Shown: positions 41,396 through 50,585 of the stretch, piece after piece
Layout of the letters: the number at the start of each line of letters is the position of its first letter
Numbering within the stretch: the stretch's first letter is position 1
Source of the DNA: Spirosoma oryzicola
GTDB lineage: Bacteria > Bacteroidota > Bacteroidia > Cytophagales > Spirosomataceae
Direction: 5' to 3'
Length of the DNA: 64,000 bases
NCBI RefSeq assembly: GCF_021233055.1
Contig: NZ_CP089538.1
Location: 291,501 to 355,500, forward strand
Program-made: the position numbers and the translations under genes
Notes under the pieces: generated by a model
The model's database searches: none
The model's input: only the letters and a program-made list of their open reading frames with translations
What the model was told of the DNA's origin: nothing

Positions 41396-42337
41396 CTATT
41401 CAACGTACAGTACTTCGTTCGCCAGAAAATCCTGGTAAGTACGTTCGATACCTTCGCGAAGTTCGGTTGAGTGTTTCCAGCCCATCGAATGCAGCCGCGA
41501 AACATCCATCAGTTTGCGCGGAGTACCATCGGGCTTGTCGGTATTCCAGTGAAGTTCGCCTTCATAGCCAACGGTCTCCTTAACGAGTTCAGCCAGTTCA
41601 CGAATGGTCACGTCTTCGCCGGTACCGACGTTGACAAACAATTCGTCGTTGTAATGTTCCATCAGATAGAAGCACGCGTCGGCGAGGTCGTCGGCGTGTA
41701 GAAACTCCCGTCTTGGCGAGCCAGTGCCCCAAAGTTCAACCGTAGGCTGATCGTTGATCTTCGCTTCGTGAAACTTACGGATCATCGCTGGTAGCACGTG
41801 CGAGCCTTGCAGGTCGTAGTTGTCGTTCGGACCATACAGATTCGTAGGCATTGCGGAGATGAAATTTGCCCCGTATTGGCTTCTGTACGCTTCACAAAGT
41901 TTAATGCCGGTTATCTTAGCGATAGCGTAAGGTTCATTCGTTGGCTCCAGAAAACCACTCAGCAGATATTCTTCTTTGAGCGGCTGCGGAGCCATTTTTG
42001 GGTAGATGCATGATGAACCGAGGAACAATAACTTTTTAACGCCTGTTTCATAAGCGCTATGAATAATATTCGATTCGATCAGTAAGTTATCATACAGAAA
42101 CTCAGCCCGATAAATATTATTAGCCATGATACCACCTACCTTAGCCGCTGCCAGAAACACGTAGTCCGGTTTTTCTTCGGCAAAGAAAGTAGCTACCGCT
42201 GCTTGATTTCTTAAATCCAATTCAGATGAGGTGCGGACAAGTATGTTTTCGTACCCTTCGGCATGTAACTTGCGAACAAGAGCTGAACCGACCATTCCTC
42301 GGTGTCCGGCAACGTAAATGCGAGCCTGTTTTTCCAC
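41396..42337 (-). CDS. fcl: GDP-L-fucose synthase
   Basis: A 313-residue epimerase/reductase of the extended SDR family that converts GDP-4-keto-6-deoxymannose to GDP-L-fucose. The NADP-binding motif is [16 protein letters not shown], the catalytic serine lies in [16 protein letters not shown], and Tyr/Lys in [17 protein letters not shown]. The block [20 protein letters not shown] is diagnostic for GDP-fucose synthases. A gmd gene is not in the window. The product feeds fucosylated surface glycans. Confidence 0.96.
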   Translation of the reverse strand: MEKQARIYVAGHRGMVGSALVRKLHAEGYENILVRTSSELDLRNQAAVATFFAEEKPDYVFLAAAKVGGIMANNIYRAEFLYDNLLIESNIIHSAYETGVKKLLFLGSSCIYPKMAPQPLKEEYLLSGFLEPTNEPYAIAKITGIKLCEAYRSQYGANFISAMPTNLYGPNDNYDLQGSHVLPAMIRKFHEAKINDQPTVELWGTGSPRREFLHADDLADACFYLMEHYNDELFVNVGTGEDVTIRELAELVKETVGYEGELHWNTDKPDGTPRKLMDVSRLHSMGWKHSTELREGIERTYQDFLANEVLYVE

Positions 42338-42449
42338 GATCTTTGTTTATATAAATGCCGGATAGTCCGGTAATGGATTGACAAAATAATAGTATATAGT
42401 GAAGCGTTGCAAACTTAACAAACTTAAGACATCAATCGTTACTCAAATC

Positions 42450-43481
42450 ATGTTTGCACATTCGGTTAAACATCTTGTTCTCCTTGTCTTTTTTGTTGGA
42501 TCGGGAACAGTATTTGCGCAAACGCAAGTAACACAACCCGCTTCACTGACAACAGCTTCGAAACCGGTGTTGGCTCCTTCCGGAGCGCCTGCTTCGCCTT
42601 TTTCTTCGGTTTCATCCGCGCTTGGTCTTCCCTCAATGTCTTCTTTGAAAGAAAAGAAAGACGAGTATATTTCCGACTTGAAAAAGAGCAAAGATGCGCT
42701 TGTATCCGATGTGATGCCGGACCTTGGTCTAAAGATAAAACATTTAAAGAAGGCTAAATCCGATAACAAAGACAAGAAGAAGGCGGCAAAAAATGAGTAT
42801 GAGGGCTTAACAATGATAAAAGCCTATACCAAGATGGGTAGCGGAGACCGGACAATTGTTGAGGAGTTCCATATATTAAAAGACAACGATGCCGCAAAAC
42901 CACTACCTTTTGTTCGGGATGTGTATCGTTATTATCAGCGGAGTGGTCGAGTGACCAGCTCAATCATAAAAGACGAGGGTACCGGCTTATTATTACATGG
43001 GCCTTACAAACGGTATCAGAATGGTGATTTGGTTGAAGAAGGATTTTACTACGCCGGTATGAAAGACGGGCGCTGGGAAAAGTACGATTCACATTTTATA
43101 CTTACTGACAAGAGCCGTTGGGCGAAGGGGGTGCCGGCTGAATCGAGGCTGACCTACCACGACTCGACGCACCGAAAAATTAAAGAGATTATACCCATCG
43201 AGTACGGCAAGGTAAAAGGCACGTACATGGCCTTTCACGAAAATGGACTGCTGGCCGAAGAAGGGAAATACGACAATGGCGTAAAAGTAGGACGCTGGAC
43301 GGAGTTTTATCCTGTTAACCCAAGTGGCCGGCGGATGCGAAAAAAACTCACGCAGTATGCCAGCGATCAGTGGGATACCGACTTCGAACCGTTCGTGATC
43401 AGTGAGTGGGACGAAAAAGGAAAAATCACCTTCGAGCGGGCAAAAGAAAAAGTTATTCAGGAAGAGGAAACGGAAAACTAA
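42450..43481 (+). CDS. Secreted MORN-like (YwqK-type) repeat protein
   Basis: A 343-residue protein from the ATG at 42450, which gives a clean signal peptide (SVKHLVLLVFFVGSGTVFAQ); a GTG 51 bases upstream is less likely. Residues about 50-110 are charged and low in complexity. The C-terminal half contains toxin-antitoxin-like YwqK/MORN repeats such as HGPYKRYQNGDLVEEGFYYA, GMKDGRWEKYD and ENGLLAEEGKYDNGVKVGRW. Despite the antitoxin label of some relatives, there is no toxin partner here and the protein is exported. Function unknown. Confidence 0.8.
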   Translation: MFAHSVKHLVLLVFFVGSGTVFAQTQVTQPASLTTASKPVLAPSGAPASPFSSVSSALGLPSMSSLKEKKDEYISDLKKSKDALVSDVMPDLGLKIKHLKKAKSDNKDKKKAAKNEYEGLTMIKAYTKMGSGDRTIVEEFHILKDNDAAKPLPFVRDVYRYYQRSGRVTSSIIKDEGTGLLLHGPYKRYQNGDLVEEGFYYAGMKDGRWEKYDSHFILTDKSRWAKGVPAESRLTYHDSTHRKIKEIIPIEYGKVKGTYMAFHENGLLAEEGKYDNGVKVGRWTEFYPVNPSGRRMRKKLTQYASDQWDTDFEPFVISEWDEKGKITFERAKEKVIQEEETEN

Positions 43482-43498
43482 TCAACCCTGTAAGCATG

Positions 43499-43526
43499 AA
43501 ATGCTGGCTTTTAGCCAGCATTTTTT
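43499..43526 (+). terminator. Terminator after the MORN-like gene
   Basis: ATGCTGGC (43501-43508) pairs with GCCAGCAT (43514-43521), followed by Ts, 20 bases after the stop. It reaches the 3' end of the convergent TPR gene. Confidence 0.8.
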
Positions 43527-44328
43527 ATTTAAACTTTCCGGTCGGATCGGGTCGTTTAGCGAGCAGATCGTTCAGGTAAGCGAGGTCCAGAACCGAAAGG
43601 TCGAGACTGTAGGCCTGATGAAATAATTCCCAGGCTTTGTCATAATCGGCCTTCAGGTAATTGACCAGCGATAATTTCTGGTAAGCACCGGCATTTTCCG
43701 GACTGATAGCGAGCGAGCGTTGTAAATGTTGCTCTGCTTCGAGAAGGTCGTCCTGAACGGCTTTTATCTGAAAGTGCTTTATCTGAAGCGTAGCCAGATC
43801 TGTCATCAAAACGGCATTGCTGTCCGTTACGGCTAACCCCTTCTTGAGCATCCGAATAGCGTCGGGAAGGTTCTCTTTCTGATAACAGACTACGCCTAAA
43901 CCCCAGTAGGCGTCTGCATTTTTGGCGTCAAGCAGCCAGGCCAGATTAAAGCGATGGGCCGCTGTGTCCAGTTGGCCGCTCTGAATGTAATCCCAGCCGC
44001 GTGCTGCAAAGAACTCGCTGGCTTCGGGGCGGCTGGCGAAATTTCGGTCGCAGTCGTTTAGAAAATGAATCTCCTCGTCAATCTGAGCCGCCGTTTTTGT
44101 CCGCTCACCAAAAAGGGGGAGCGTGTTAACGTCCATCGACGATTGCGGAGTGGTATCCGTACTCGTCGATTCCAGCTGTTTTGTCTGCCGTTCTGTAGCG
44201 GTTGTCGTGTTGCTTACGGTCTGAACGGAGTTAGGCCGCGCCGACGTTATAAGCCGTTTGGGTTGTGCCAACGATAACATGGGCATCATCACCAAACTCC
44301 ACTGCACCAGATTCATCCGGACGTTCAT
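43525..44328 (-). CDS. Secreted TPR-repeat protein
   Basis: A 267-residue protein with a signal peptide (MNLVQWSLVMMPMLSLAQ, with four residues in front if the first ATG is used). After a Thr/Ser-rich linker, residues about 110-260 form four to five tetratricopeptide repeats, for example AHRFNLAWLLDAKNADAYWG, LGVVCYQKENLPDAIRMLKK and YQKLSLVNYLKADYDKAWEL. TPRs mediate protein contacts; the partner is unknown. It is convergent with the MORN-like gene. Confidence 0.8.
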   Translation of the reverse strand: MNVRMNLVQWSLVMMPMLSLAQPKRLITSARPNSVQTVSNTTTATERQTKQLESTSTDTTPQSSMDVNTLPLFGERTKTAAQIDEEIHFLNDCDRNFASRPEASEFFAARGWDYIQSGQLDTAAHRFNLAWLLDAKNADAYWGLGVVCYQKENLPDAIRMLKKGLAVTDSNAVLMTDLATLQIKHFQIKAVQDDLLEAEQHLQRSLAISPENAGAYQKLSLVNYLKADYDKAWELFHQAYSLDLSVLDLAYLNDLLAKRPDPTGKFK

Positions 44329-44397
44329 ACTGACTAATACACGGCTGTTATTATCGTAAAACGAATGGGCAATCCAAGTTAGTACATAGTTTTGGTA

Positions 44398-45813
44398 CTA
44401 CCGACGGCCTCCTCGTGTACCTGTACGTTTTGCACTACCTGATGTTCCACCAGATTTGCGGGCTGAGCTGCCAGAACGAGGTCCTGCGGCCTGCGATGCG
44501 GCTTTTTTCGAGCTGCCAAGCTTTGCTTTTGCTTTTAGACGCTCCTTGCCCGCCGGGGTATTTTTTACCTTTTTTTCGTGAAAGGCACCCAAAAAAGTTG
44601 GATCTTCCTTTCGGCGCTGCTCGTCAATCTGGCGCAGCATATCCTGCTGCTCATCGAAAGGTGTTTCCGTGACCTCAACCAACTCGGGCAATGGCTGACG
44701 AGGAATAGTCATACGAATGATTTTCTCAATCTTCTGAACGTGATAGTCCTCAGCAATTGTCATGAACGTAATGGCCTCACCCATCTTGTTGGCCCGGCCT
44801 GTCCGGCCAATCCGGTGCACGTAATCTTCGTAAATAAGCGGTACGTCAAAATTAATGACGTGACTGACTTCGGCTACATCGATACCCCGCGCAGCAACGT
44901 CTGTTGCGACCAGTACCTGGATGTTTCCTTCCTTGAAAGCATCCATCGCATTGATACGCGTATTTTGTCCTTTGTTTGCGTGAATGACCCGAATCTTTTC
45001 CGACTCAACAACTTTACGAGCCAGAAACTTGTAAATGTTCTCTGCTGTAGCTTTTGATCGGGCGAAGATGATAACCCGCTGAAATGCATCCTTACTGATC
45101 AAATAATCCAGCAAATTAATCTTGGTGCGGAAATTCGGAACTTCGTACAGCACCTGACTGACCATCTCGGCGGTAGATGCCTGGGGTGTTACCTCAATTT
45201 TAATAGGAGCTTCCAGAAATTCACCGGAAAGCCGCTCAACGCGTCCGCCGAACGTAGCCGAAAACAGCAGATTCTGGCGTTTGTTGGGAATAACCTCCAG
45301 AATGGAACGAATCTGAGGCATGAATCCCATGTCCATCATCTTGTCGGCTTCGTCCAGAATCATCGTCCGGATGTCCTTCGTAACAATCTCCCCCATTCGG
45401 TAAAGATCCATGAAGCGACCCGGCGTTGCTACTAGCAGATCAACACCTTTCTGTAACGTCTCGATTTGCGTTTTAGGCCCTAGTCCACCGTAAAGCGCCA
45501 AGTGGCGGAGATCAGTGTATTTTCCGAGCTGGCTCACGGCTTCGTTGATCTGCATGACCAGTTCACGCGTGGGAGCCAGAATAAGCGCCCGTGGGTTGGA
45601 GCCCTGCGCGTATTTTATCTTCATAAGCAGGGGCAGCAAATAAGCCGCTGTCTTACCGGTTCCCGTCTGCGCTATACCGAGTACGTCGTGGTTCCCTAGG
45701 CTCAGCGGAATGGTTTTCTGCTGAATAGGGGTTGGTTCGGTGTAGCCAAGATCGGCGATGGCATTGAGCAACTGTCGGTTAAGCTCAAACTGCTCGAACG
45801 ATGTAATTTCCAT
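44398..45813 (-). CDS. DEAD-box RNA helicase (RhlE-like)
   Basis: A 471-residue ATP-dependent RNA helicase. All motifs are present in order: Q motif (GYTEPTPIQQKTIP), motif I (AQTGTGKT), Ia (PTRELVMQ), II (DEAD in MILDEADKMMDMGF), III (SAT), V (ATDVAARGIDV) and VI (HRIGRTGR). After about residue 380 there is a basic, Gly/Ser/Lys/Arg-rich tail typical of RhlE-type enzymes that unwind structured RNA in ribosome assembly, decay or cold growth. The start ATG at 45813 is the natural one. Confidence 0.95.
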   Translation of the reverse strand: MEITSFEQFELNRQLLNAIADLGYTEPTPIQQKTIPLSLGNHDVLGIAQTGTGKTAAYLLPLLMKIKYAQGSNPRALILAPTRELVMQINEAVSQLGKYTDLRHLALYGGLGPKTQIETLQKGVDLLVATPGRFMDLYRMGEIVTKDIRTMILDEADKMMDMGFMPQIRSILEVIPNKRQNLLFSATFGGRVERLSGEFLEAPIKIEVTPQASTAEMVSQVLYEVPNFRTKINLLDYLISKDAFQRVIIFARSKATAENIYKFLARKVVESEKIRVIHANKGQNTRINAMDAFKEGNIQVLVATDVAARGIDVAEVSHVINFDVPLIYEDYVHRIGRTGRANKMGEAITFMTIAEDYHVQKIEKIIRMTIPRQPLPELVEVTETPFDEQQDMLRQIDEQRRKEDPTFLGAFHEKKVKNTPAGKERLKAKAKLGSSKKAASQAAGPRSGSSARKSGGTSGSAKRTGTRGGRR

Positions 45814-45841
45814 GGGTAAATCAAATGAGTTAGAACGAGCG

Positions 45842-46723
45842 CTAAAATTGATTTAACACGCGCTCCACACCGCTAACATAACCAGAACCAAACAGATTCA
45901 CGTGAACAAGTAGCGGATAAAGATTATAAATCGCGACGCGTTCGTTGAAGTTCTCCTCGAGCGGAAAAGCTTCGTCGTAAGCGTCATAAAACCGTTGGGC
46001 AAAACCGCCGAACAGCTTCGTGAAAGCCAGCTCAGCTTCCCGAAAGCCGTAATACGTTGCTGGATCAATCAACGCAGGTTGCCCACCTTCGGTAACCATA
46101 ACATTGCCCGACCATAAATCGCCGTGAAGCAGGGCCGGACGCTCGTTGGGTAATAAGTCGGGCAAGCGGGCCTGCAACCGAAACAACGCGTCATAAGCTT
46201 GCTTGGGCAGTAATCCTTTGTACAAGGCCATACCCGCCTGAGGAAGGAGACGCTGCTCAAAAAAGAAATCGCTACCACTGGCCGTCAACGTATTTGCCTG
46301 CGGTAAGGAGCCGATGTAATTGCTGAAACTTAAGCCAAATTTGGGTTGTGTGTGAGAATGCAAGACGGCTAGTGCCTGGCCCAGCGCTTCCCAGTATTTT
46401 TTGTCAGGAGTTCCGGGATCAATATAATCCAGAATCAGGTACGACTTGTCGAGTTCCTGCCCAAAACCGACAACCTGCGGAATGTGCAACGCATCCGTCT
46501 GACGAAGCAAATCAAGACCACGTGCTTCAGTTTCAAACATATCCTTGCGGTCTGCATGGTTCCACTTGATGAAAAATACACCTTCCGACGAAAATACCTG
46601 AGCCGCTGTGTTGATATCACCCCCGGACAGAAACTGCGTTTCAATTACATCTACGGGTTGACCCAATGCCGAGAATAGAATGCTCTCAAAAAATGAAAAT
46701 TGTTCGTCACCCCAGAAATTCAT
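45842..46723 (-). CDS. Fructosamine kinase family protein
   Basis: A 293-residue kinase of the aminoglycoside-phosphotransferase fold. The catalytic block LLHGDLWSGNVMV near 200-212 and the metal-binding LIDPATYYGFREAELAF near 220-236 are diagnostic for fructosamine/ribulosamine 3-kinases, which phosphorylate sugars bound to protein lysines so that the adducts fall off. The first part carries VFFIKWNHADRKDMFETEA with the ATP-site lysine. It lies 29 bases upstream of the helicase gene on the same strand; a functional link is not obvious. Confidence 0.93.
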   Translation of the reverse strand: MNFWGDEQFSFFESILFSALGQPVDVIETQFLSGGDINTAAQVFSSEGVFFIKWNHADRKDMFETEARGLDLLRQTDALHIPQVVGFGQELDKSYLILDYIDPGTPDKKYWEALGQALAVLHSHTQPKFGLSFSNYIGSLPQANTLTASGSDFFFEQRLLPQAGMALYKGLLPKQAYDALFRLQARLPDLLPNERPALLHGDLWSGNVMVTEGGQPALIDPATYYGFREAELAFTKLFGGFAQRFYDAYDEAFPLEENFNERVAIYNLYPLLVHVNLFGSGYVSGVERVLNQF

Positions 46724-46741
46724 GCGTTATTCGCGTAACGA

Positions 46742-46749
46742 TAGATTTG
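46742..46749 (+). promoter_or_regulatory. Promoter element before anmK
   Basis: TAGATTTG matches TAnnTTTG exactly and lies 63 bases before the anmK ATG, which gives a leader of about 55 bases. No clear -33 box is seen. Confidence 0.45.
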
Positions 46750-46811
46750 CCGTCGAACTCCGCACCGTAAAGTGGTGGTATCTAACGCAAACTATCTGAT
46801 CAATAGCTTTT

Positions 46812-48014
46812 ATGAATCAGCAAATTCAACACCTGTACGATATTGCCCGAAAGCCCGAACGGCGCATCATTGGTCTTATGTCGGGTACGTCACTCGATGG
46901 ACTTGATATCGCACTTTGTCGCATCACAGGTAGCGGATCAACAACGGCTGTTGTGCTTGAGCAATTTGCCACCGTACCCTACGACGACGACTTTAAAGCG
47001 GAGATTCGCACCATTTTTGCCAACCGTGACATCGACTTTGAACGGCTCTGCCTCTTAAATCCGTACATTGGCCGACTGCACGGTCAACTAATTCTCGACT
47101 GTCTGCGTACCTGGGCAATTGAACCCAGCGAGATAGATGTTGTTGCCAGTCATGGTCAAACGGTTTACCATGCTCCCAAAAGCCAGCACCGCCATGATAA
47201 GTTCCCCAACGCCACGCTTCAGATTGGTGATGGCGACCATATTGCCGCGCTAACGGGCATAATTACCCTCAGCGATTTTCGACAAAAACATATTGCTCTT
47301 GGGGGCGAAGGTGCACCGTTGGCTGTTTATGGCGATTATTTTATGTTTTCCGAAGCGGGCCAAAACCGAATCCTGCTCAACATGGGCGGTATTGCCAATT
47401 TTACGTACCTGCCAGCCGACGGTGATGCCAGCAAGGTGTTTACAACCGATACCGGACCGGGCAATACACTGCTTGACGCCTACGCCCGGCGATTGCTCAA
47501 TCAACCTTATGACGCCGATGGCCGGTTAGCAGCTAGTGGTCAGGTGAATGAGTTACTACTCGATGCGCTGAAAACGAACCCTTTCTTTAACGCTCCTTTT
47601 CCAAAAACAACCGGGCCGGAGGTGTTCAATGTGCCCTATGTTGAGGAGGCTCAGCAGCGGAGTCGCACCCGCGATCTGCCAGCAGCGGACCTGATGGCAA
47701 CGCTGGTTCAGTTTAGCGCCGATACCATTGCCCATGCCATCAGGCGTGTCATCAACGAAGCCGAAACGAGCAATCCGCACGTTTACATGAGCGGAGGAGG
47801 GATGCATAATCCGGTCCTGACAGGAGCCATTCAGAAATTACTACCGGACTGTGCTTTTGGGGTTACGAACGACCTTGGTATCAATGGTGATGCTAAAGAA
47901 GCGGTATTGTTTGCGGTACTGGCCAACGAGAGTCTCGCGGGCGGGACCACCTCTTTCGGGAATCGGCAAGGCGTTCCAACCGTTTCGATGGGTAAGGTGA
48001 GCTTTCCGAAGTGA
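46812..48014 (+). CDS. anmK: Anhydro-N-acetylmuramic acid kinase
   Basis: A 400-residue kinase that opens and phosphorylates 1,6-anhydro-MurNAc released during peptidoglycan turnover. The family start is RIIGLMSGTSLDGLDIALCR; further hallmarks are VASHGQTVYHAPKSQ, LNMGGIANFTYLP with the following TDTGPGNTLLDAY, and VYMSGGGMHNPVLTG near the C-terminus. Length is typical (about 370-400). It lies divergent from the fructosamine kinase gene. The recycled product would be MurNAc-6-phosphate; MurQ is not in the window. Confidence 0.96.
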   Translation: MNQQIQHLYDIARKPERRIIGLMSGTSLDGLDIALCRITGSGSTTAVVLEQFATVPYDDDFKAEIRTIFANRDIDFERLCLLNPYIGRLHGQLILDCLRTWAIEPSEIDVVASHGQTVYHAPKSQHRHDKFPNATLQIGDGDHIAALTGIITLSDFRQKHIALGGEGAPLAVYGDYFMFSEAGQNRILLNMGGIANFTYLPADGDASKVFTTDTGPGNTLLDAYARRLLNQPYDADGRLAASGQVNELLLDALKTNPFFNAPFPKTTGPEVFNVPYVEEAQQRSRTRDLPAADLMATLVQFSADTIAHAIRRVINEAETSNPHVYMSGGGMHNPVLTGAIQKLLPDCAFGVTNDLGINGDAKEAVLFAVLANESLAGGTTSFGNRQGVPTVSMGKVSFPK

Positions 48015-48031
48015 CCCATCCATACCAATAA

Positions 48032-48077
48032 AATTCCTCGGAACGACATTAAGTTAGCAATGTCATTCCGAGGAATT
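48032..48077. repeat. 19-bp palindromic element between anmK and mogA
   Basis: AATTCCTCGGAACGACATT (48032-48050) and AATGTCATTCCGAGGAATT (48059-48077) form long arms with one mismatch and an 8-base loop. Read on the minus strand it is followed by TTTTATT, so it could end the mogA message. The GTCATTCCGAGG core resembles dispersed REP-like palindromes of Bacteroidetes, from memory; no second copy is seen in this window. Confidence 0.6.
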
Positions 48078-48098
48078 CTTGAGGACAAAAAAGGGTAG

Positions 48099-48623
48099 CT
48101 AACTTTTTGGGCGGAAGACTTTCATTACCGTCTCATCCGTCGTTAGAAAAGGGCCGTTGATCAGGTCAATGCAATACGGTATGGCTGGAAATACGACGGA
48201 TAAACACTGACCAATAGCGGTCGGTTTGCCCGGTAGGTTCAGGATAAGCGTTTGATTACGAATGCCCGCTGTCTGCCGCGATAAGATTGCCGTAGGAACG
48301 TATTTAAGGCTTTCCTGACGCATTAATTCACCAAAACCGGGAAGCATTTTCTGACAAACCGCTTCGGTCGCTTCGGGTGTTACATCGCGAAGAGCAGGTC
48401 CCGTACCGCCAGTCGTAACAACCAGACAGCAGCCTTCTGTGTCGGCCAGTTCGATCATTGTTGCTTCTAGTTGGTCCTGTTCATCAGGAATGACGCGGTA
48501 AACGGGTTCCCATTCACAAGTCAGCCATTCGGTCAGCAGTTTCACAACCGCCTTACCGGGAATATCTTCGTAAACACCTGCACTAGCCCGGTCGGATACG
48601 TTGATGATACCAATCTTAATCAT
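48099..48623 (-). CDS. mogA: Molybdopterin adenylyltransferase MogA-like
   Basis: A 174-residue MoCF-domain protein. IGIINVSDRASAGVYEDIPG at the N-terminus, CLVVTTGGTGPALRDVTPEA near 76-95 and LILNLPGKPTAIGQCL near 128-143 are the conserved blocks of the MogA/MoaB family. MogA activates molybdopterin by adenylation before molybdenum insertion. No other cofactor genes are adjacent. It is the last gene of a minus-strand run after glycogen synthase, with 54 bases between. Confidence 0.92.
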   Translation of the reverse strand: MIKIGIINVSDRASAGVYEDIPGKAVVKLLTEWLTCEWEPVYRVIPDEQDQLEATMIELADTEGCCLVVTTGGTGPALRDVTPEATEAVCQKMLPGFGELMRQESLKYVPTAILSRQTAGIRNQTLILNLPGKPTAIGQCLSVVFPAIPYCIDLINGPFLTTDETVMKVFRPKS

Positions 48624-48677
48624 GGATGCGAATAAAGTGCCGCTGTCGGCAAGCGTAAATGATAGTGCCTACAACGA

Positions 48678-50552
48678 TTAGGGTTTCTTCCGTTTTAAAG
48701 CCAGATCGTGCGCCGTGTCATAATAGGAGCGAAGGTTACTCCAGTCGAACACTTCGGCGATGCTTTCGACGCGGTTACGCTGAGCAATCCGATCCCGCTG
48801 CGCCATCCGCACGAAGCGGAACAACACGTTGGCAAGCTGATCGGCGGCTTCGTTGAAGTTCTGCGTACGCCGGTTAATCACATAAATACCCCGGTTTTCG
48901 TAGTCCCGCATGATCTGCATGATGAAATCACCAAAACCCGACTGGTCGCTCGTAACGGTTGGAATACCACGCACAACGCATTCGAGCGGTGTATAACCCC
49001 ACGGTTCGTAATAACTCGGAAACACGCCAAGGTGACAACCGCGCACAAACTGGCTATAATCCAGACCAAATAAAGGGTTGGTTGACGCGATGAAGTCGGG
49101 GTGGTAAACGATTTTAACCCGGTCGTATTCGTTGTTGACCAGATTAGCCCGCTCAATAAACCGCGTCATGTCATCTTCCTGTACCAGATTATGCGTGACA
49201 AACGGCGGGAGGTGCTTGGTCTTCCAGCTTTGCACGGTACGCCGTAACCGAAGGCGCCAGTATTCATCAACAAATTTGTTGAGATCGGGCAGCATGTTGT
49301 CGGTGTTCGACGCAGCCGCCAGAAACAAGCGTTCGCCAACCTGTTTTTCGATGCTTTCGCACGTTTCTTGAATTTCGTCGAGCAGGGCGCGCGAGTGTAA
49401 AACCTCAGGATTGATGGAGGTGTACGGCTGTTTGGTCACCATAAACATAACCACCGTCATATCCATGTTGGCTTCCCGCATCCGGTAGTTGAGCCGGGCC
49501 AGCGCTTCGAGCGTCAGATCATACCCTTTGTTTGAAAATTCAAAACGGCCCGACGTAAAGAAATAAAGCGTTTTTTCCAGATCGAATGAGTAGCTCTGGA
49601 AGAAATGGCCCATGACGAACTCATGAATTTTGTCTTTGTACCGGACGTGCAAATTCTGGAACTCGTGCGTGGCCGCAAAACGCGTTATGTTTAATCCATT
49701 CGGCAGAATCAAATCGGGGTTTCGACCCAGGAAAACCTCGCACTCCCGAGCGGTTACGTCACTAACCGTCGTAAAGACGTGCGCTTGCTGAGCGGCCAAT
49801 CGCTCGATGGTTGCCTGCGTGTCGATGCCGTAGTGCAGCGCTTCCCGTTTCCAGTCGAAGAAAGGAAGCTTGCCGTAAAAACCCGCTTCGTTCTGGGCCA
49901 GATAACGACCGAGCATTGTCGCGTGGGTAGTAAAAACCGTTGCCACTTTGACATTGTCCCGGCGCAGATCAGGCAGACCGGTACTCGCCATCCATTCGTG
50001 AAAATGAGCGACGAAATCCACCCGGCGCGCATGATCTTCGGCTAGCAGCGTAATGAACACCCGGACCATTTCGCCAAAAGCAATGGTTTGGTTCACTAGA
50101 TCTTCTACGTTGAGGGTCGAAAGCTGATGGTTTTGCCAAAGCTGCCCTTTGATGTAGTTTAGCTGCTCAACGCTGATGCTGGACACATCGAAGAGAACAA
50201 CCCGGGGGCGACCAGTTACCAGCCAGTAACCGTATTCGACGTTGAAGCCCAGCTGCCGCATTTTACGGACAGTCTGACCAATCTCGGTCTCATCAGAGTC
50301 TATAATCGGCTCAAATTCGGCGGCTGCCCGTTGGGCAAAATACGGTCCGAGTGCAACATAGTTATCATCCCATTTTTCGACCATCGCCGGTACTTTTGAC
50401 CGGATGACCGTGTAAATACCGCCGACCTGGTTACAAACCTCCCAGGCTATTTCCAGCAGCAACTTCCGCTTTGATGTTGAGAATACCGATTCCAAATTAG
50501 CTGTAGTTTTGGCGTATTGTGATTCGTACAGATTACGTGTTTGGCACTGCAA
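48678..50552 (-). CDS. Glycogen synthase, GT3 (eukaryote-like) family
   Basis: A protein of up to 624 residues of the GT3 family, the animal/fungal type of glycogen synthase, rather than the bacterial GlgA (GT5). Hallmarks are LLLEIAWEVCNQVGGIYTVI followed by RSKVPAM, HFHEWMASTGL, FTTHATMLGRYLA and, near the C-terminus, GVFPSYYEPWGYTPLECVVR. It uses a nucleotide-glucose donor to extend glycogen. The frame has no ATG or GTG before the conserved core: it opens with TTG at 50552, directly after a TGA, and the next option is TTG at 50495. The start is therefore uncertain. It follows the asparaginase gene by 33 bases. Confidence 0.92.
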   Translation of the reverse strand: MQCQTRNLYESQYAKTTANLESVFSTSKRKLLLEIAWEVCNQVGGIYTVIRSKVPAMVEKWDDNYVALGPYFAQRAAAEFEPIIDSDETEIGQTVRKMRQLGFNVEYGYWLVTGRPRVVLFDVSSISVEQLNYIKGQLWQNHQLSTLNVEDLVNQTIAFGEMVRVFITLLAEDHARRVDFVAHFHEWMASTGLPDLRRDNVKVATVFTTHATMLGRYLAQNEAGFYGKLPFFDWKREALHYGIDTQATIERLAAQQAHVFTTVSDVTARECEVFLGRNPDLILPNGLNITRFAATHEFQNLHVRYKDKIHEFVMGHFFQSYSFDLEKTLYFFTSGRFEFSNKGYDLTLEALARLNYRMREANMDMTVVMFMVTKQPYTSINPEVLHSRALLDEIQETCESIEKQVGERLFLAAASNTDNMLPDLNKFVDEYWRLRLRRTVQSWKTKHLPPFVTHNLVQEDDMTRFIERANLVNNEYDRVKIVYHPDFIASTNPLFGLDYSQFVRGCHLGVFPSYYEPWGYTPLECVVRGIPTVTSDQSGFGDFIMQIMRDYENRGIYVINRRTQNFNEAADQLANVLFRFVRMAQRDRIAQRNRVESIAEVFDWSNLRSYYDTAHDLALKRKKP

Positions 50553-50585
50553 TCAAATACTATAAACAATAATAGACAAAGTTGT

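Noticed and set aside
42450..43481. Toxin-antitoxin system, suggested by the YwqK-type repeats
   Set aside because: The protein has a signal peptide and there is no toxin gene beside it; the neighbour is a convergent TPR protein.
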